Assembly (NCBI RefSeq): GCF_018403285.1
Contig: NZ_BOSJ01000011.1
Location: 62,001-126,000 of the forward strand
Source: Paenibacillus sp. J45TS6
Lineage (GTDB): Bacteria; Bacillota; Bacilli; Paenibacillales; Paenibacillaceae
DNA: 64,000 bases
Reading direction: 5' to 3'
The notes below the pieces were generated by a model. It searched no databases. It was given only the letters and a program-made list of their open reading frames with translations, and was not told where the DNA came from. Position numbers and translations under genes: made by a program. Positions 62,455-64,000 of the stretch are shown piece by piece (positions within the stretch are counted from its first letter, which is position 1; each line of letters starts with the position of its first letter).

Positions 62455-64000
62455 CTATTCATTCTGTGAAGTTTCTTCATCATCTTGCGGGTTCCCTTTT
62501 GGAACACCATCCAGACCGTACACTTTATCATAAGCATCAAATATTTTACGAGCAATAGGAGCCGCACTGCTGGAACCAAATCCACCCTCTGGTATAACGA
62601 CGGCTACAGCCAGTTTCGGATTTTTACGCGGTGCAAAGGCAATAAACACACCATTATCAATCCGGTTTCTTGTCCCATTATAATAAATATCCTGCTGCGA
62701 GGTACCTGTTTTCCGAGCAAAGTCATATGGGAAACCTGAGAAGGCCATGTCCACATTGGTTGACATCCCGCGGTGAACCGTATTCCAGTACTCATCTGCA
62801 AAATCCACTTCATTGAGTATCTTAGGTTCAATTTTCTTGACTACATTTCCTTCAGAATCACGAATTTCTTTGATGAGATGCGGTTCCAACCTTTTTCCTT
62901 TGTTAGCAAGCATCGTTGTGTATTGAGCAAGCTGCATAGTCGTATACTTACCCTGCTGCCCAAAGGATGCATACGCAAGACCTGTTAACGCAGTTTGATC
63001 CTCTTGCAAGTATTCAATCTGCCCTTTAAATTCACGTGGTAGATCCACACCGGTCTCTACCCCAAGACCAAATTCTTTCATGTATTTATCCCACACACCA
63101 AGTCCTTGATCCGGCTCACTCTTATATTTCTGATATAATCTTTTACCTATCATGTCGACCATAAAAGCATTAGACGAGTGCTTGATCGCTGTATCTGGAT
63201 ACAAGAGTCCGTATACATGGCTTTGTGAGTTACTAATTCTTTTATTTTCCCTACCAATCGTTGCATAACCTATATCTTGATAGGCGGTATTTGAAGTAAA
63301 CAATCCTTCTTTCAGACCAATCAGAACACTTAACGGTTTAATCGTAGAACCCAAAAGTACGGTCGACTCCATCCGTCTTCTCGAATCATCCGGCGGGTAC
63401 GATTCTGTTGTACCGTTACGATAAATGTATTTAATTTTGTCATAATCCCATTCATCATTAGGATCGTAATCCGGCATACTCGCCATTGCCACAATGTTGC
63501 CTGTATCTACTTCCATCGCAACAGCATAACCTCTTGTAGCATTAAGATGTAATTTACCAGAGACAGGATTACGATGCAGCCAATCAAGCTGATCCATTAT
63601 CGCTTGTTCCGTTTCCACCTGAATCTCCTTATTGATGGTAGATACGATATCTTTTCCTTTCTCAGGGGCCTGAATAACTGTCCCTTCTTCTGGAAGATTC
63701 AGTGGATTGATTGGAATTTGACTATAGCCTGCTTTACCACGAAGTTCATCCTGATACTGCATTTCAAGGCCGTCTACACCAACCTTTTCCAGTTCAGAAT
63801 AGACAAGTCCTGGATCTGTCTGATCTTTATTTGTTTCATCTACTTGTTTATATTTCTCGAGTGTTTTTGAGGTCTTAAATGTTTTAAGATAGCCGATTGC
63901 CTGAACAGCAACTGTATCCTCATCATATTTTCTTACCGTCTCTTCGATTACGCTGACGCCAGGAAACTCTTTTTTATGTTGCAAAAAATAAGCAATTTCT
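62455..64000 (-). CDS. Class B penicillin-binding protein 2, second tandem copy (5' part outside window)
   Basis: The visible 515 residues match the downstream PBP2 along the whole transpeptidase domain, including STIK, SSN and FARKTGTSQQ. The start codon and membrane helix lie beyond the window end; the frame stays open to position 64000. The C-terminus differs from its neighbour (GNPQDDEETSQNE). The two genes are separated by about 125 bases, so they look like a tandem duplication. Confidence 0.88.
   Translation of the reverse strand, partial: EIAYFLQHKKEFPGVSVIEETVRKYDEDTVAVQAIGYLKTFKTSKTLEKYKQVDETNKDQTDPGLVYSELEKVGVDGLEMQYQDELRGKAGYSQIPINPLNLPEEGTVIQAPEKGKDIVSTINKEIQVETEQAIMDQLDWLHRNPVSGKLHLNATRGYAVAMEVDTGNIVAMASMPDYDPNDEWDYDKIKYIYRNGTTESYPPDDSRRRMESTVLLGSTIKPLSVLIGLKEGLFTSNTAYQDIGYATIGRENKRISNSQSHVYGLLYPDTAIKHSSNAFMVDMIGKRLYQKYKSEPDQGLGVWDKYMKEFGLGVETGVDLPREFKGQIEYLQEDQTALTGLAYASFGQQGKYTTMQLAQYTTMLANKGKRLEPHLIKEIRDSEGNVVKKIEPKILNEVDFADEYWNTVHRGMSTNVDMAFSGFPYDFARKTGTSQQDIYYNGTRNRIDNGVFIAFAPRKNPKLAVAVVIPEGGFGSSSAAPIARKIFDAYDKVYGLDGVPKGNPQDDEETSQNE

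Noticed and set aside
1-64000. CRISPR arrays, insertion sequences, prophage, tRNA and rRNA genes
   Set aside because: No regularly spaced repeats, transposase or integrase products, or tRNA/rRNA-like sequence was noticed on either strand.

Overview
The window looks like chromosomal core sequence from a Gram-positive endospore former of the order Bacillales, most likely Paenibacillus or a close relative. The evidence is strong AGGAGG-type ribosome binding sites with many TTG starts, Bacillus-type primosome loaders DnaB and DnaI, the sporulation checkpoint protein Sda, a YheC/YheD spore-coat type ATP-grasp protein, a three-gene sdhCAB operon, a SAM-I riboswitch ahead of metNIQ, an SLH-anchored chitinase, and menaquinone synthesis by the futalosine route (mqnE and a UbiD-type decarboxylase). 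No phage, insertion sequence, CRISPR array, rRNA or tRNA was seen. The genus assignment is an inference from gene content.

Layout. 0-9.3 kb: a short-chain dehydrogenase, a CheX-like protein, an MFS exporter, a LysR regulator with a PHP histidinol phosphatase, then a compact minus-strand run (AAC(3)-like acetyltransferase, Tat-exported phosphoesterase, cytosolic phosphoesterase, GNAT, EamA transporter). 9.4-16.2 kb: sdhCAB with a divergent LysR gene, and a Ktr-type potassium uptake pair with an unusual leader. 16.2-23.5 kb: CPBP membrane protease, uvrC, trxA, a small membrane protein, dnaI and dnaB. 23.6-28.5 kb: YuiB-like protein, hemQ, NADH dehydrogenase (YumB type), ferredoxin-NADP reductase (yumC), a zinc-ribbon protein and sda. 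28.8-34.5 kb: YheC-like protein, ppx and ppk facing each other, small proteins, a VOC protein. 34.7-39.9 kb: a large cell-surface chitinase and an unknown membrane-anchored protein. 40-44.5 kb: an IscA-type protein, mqnE, a YutJ-type oxidoreductase, yuzB, a NifU-type scaffold and a second dehydrogenase. 44.6-47.6 kb: metNIQ under a SAM riboswitch. 47.5-56.2 kb: a HEPN protein, the UbiD-type decarboxylase, ctaA, a thioredoxin-like protein, a DUF2515 protein, a lipid-II-type flippase homologue, DUF456 and a Cof-type HAD phosphatase. 56.4-60.2 kb: mntABCD with a MntR-like operator. 60.3-64 kb: two tandem class B penicillin-binding proteins, the second cut off by the window end.

Functional themes. 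Respiration and redox dominate: succinate:menaquinone reductase, NADH dehydrogenase paralogues, menaquinone synthesis, heme A and coproheme steps, ferredoxin reductase and Fe-S carriers. Several of these match the yui/yum/yut/yuz neighbourhood of Bacillus subtilis. Polyphosphate turnover, cell-wall growth and replication initiation form smaller groups. The most informative non-coding signals are a cluster of DnaA-box-like 9-mers just upstream of the unlabelled sda gene, the SAM riboswitch, the MntR-like box over the mntA -35, a near-consensus cre site upstream of the chitinase, a structured leader with a 30-codon reading frame upstream of ktrB, and a hairpin that buries the ribosome binding site of the zinc-ribbon gene.
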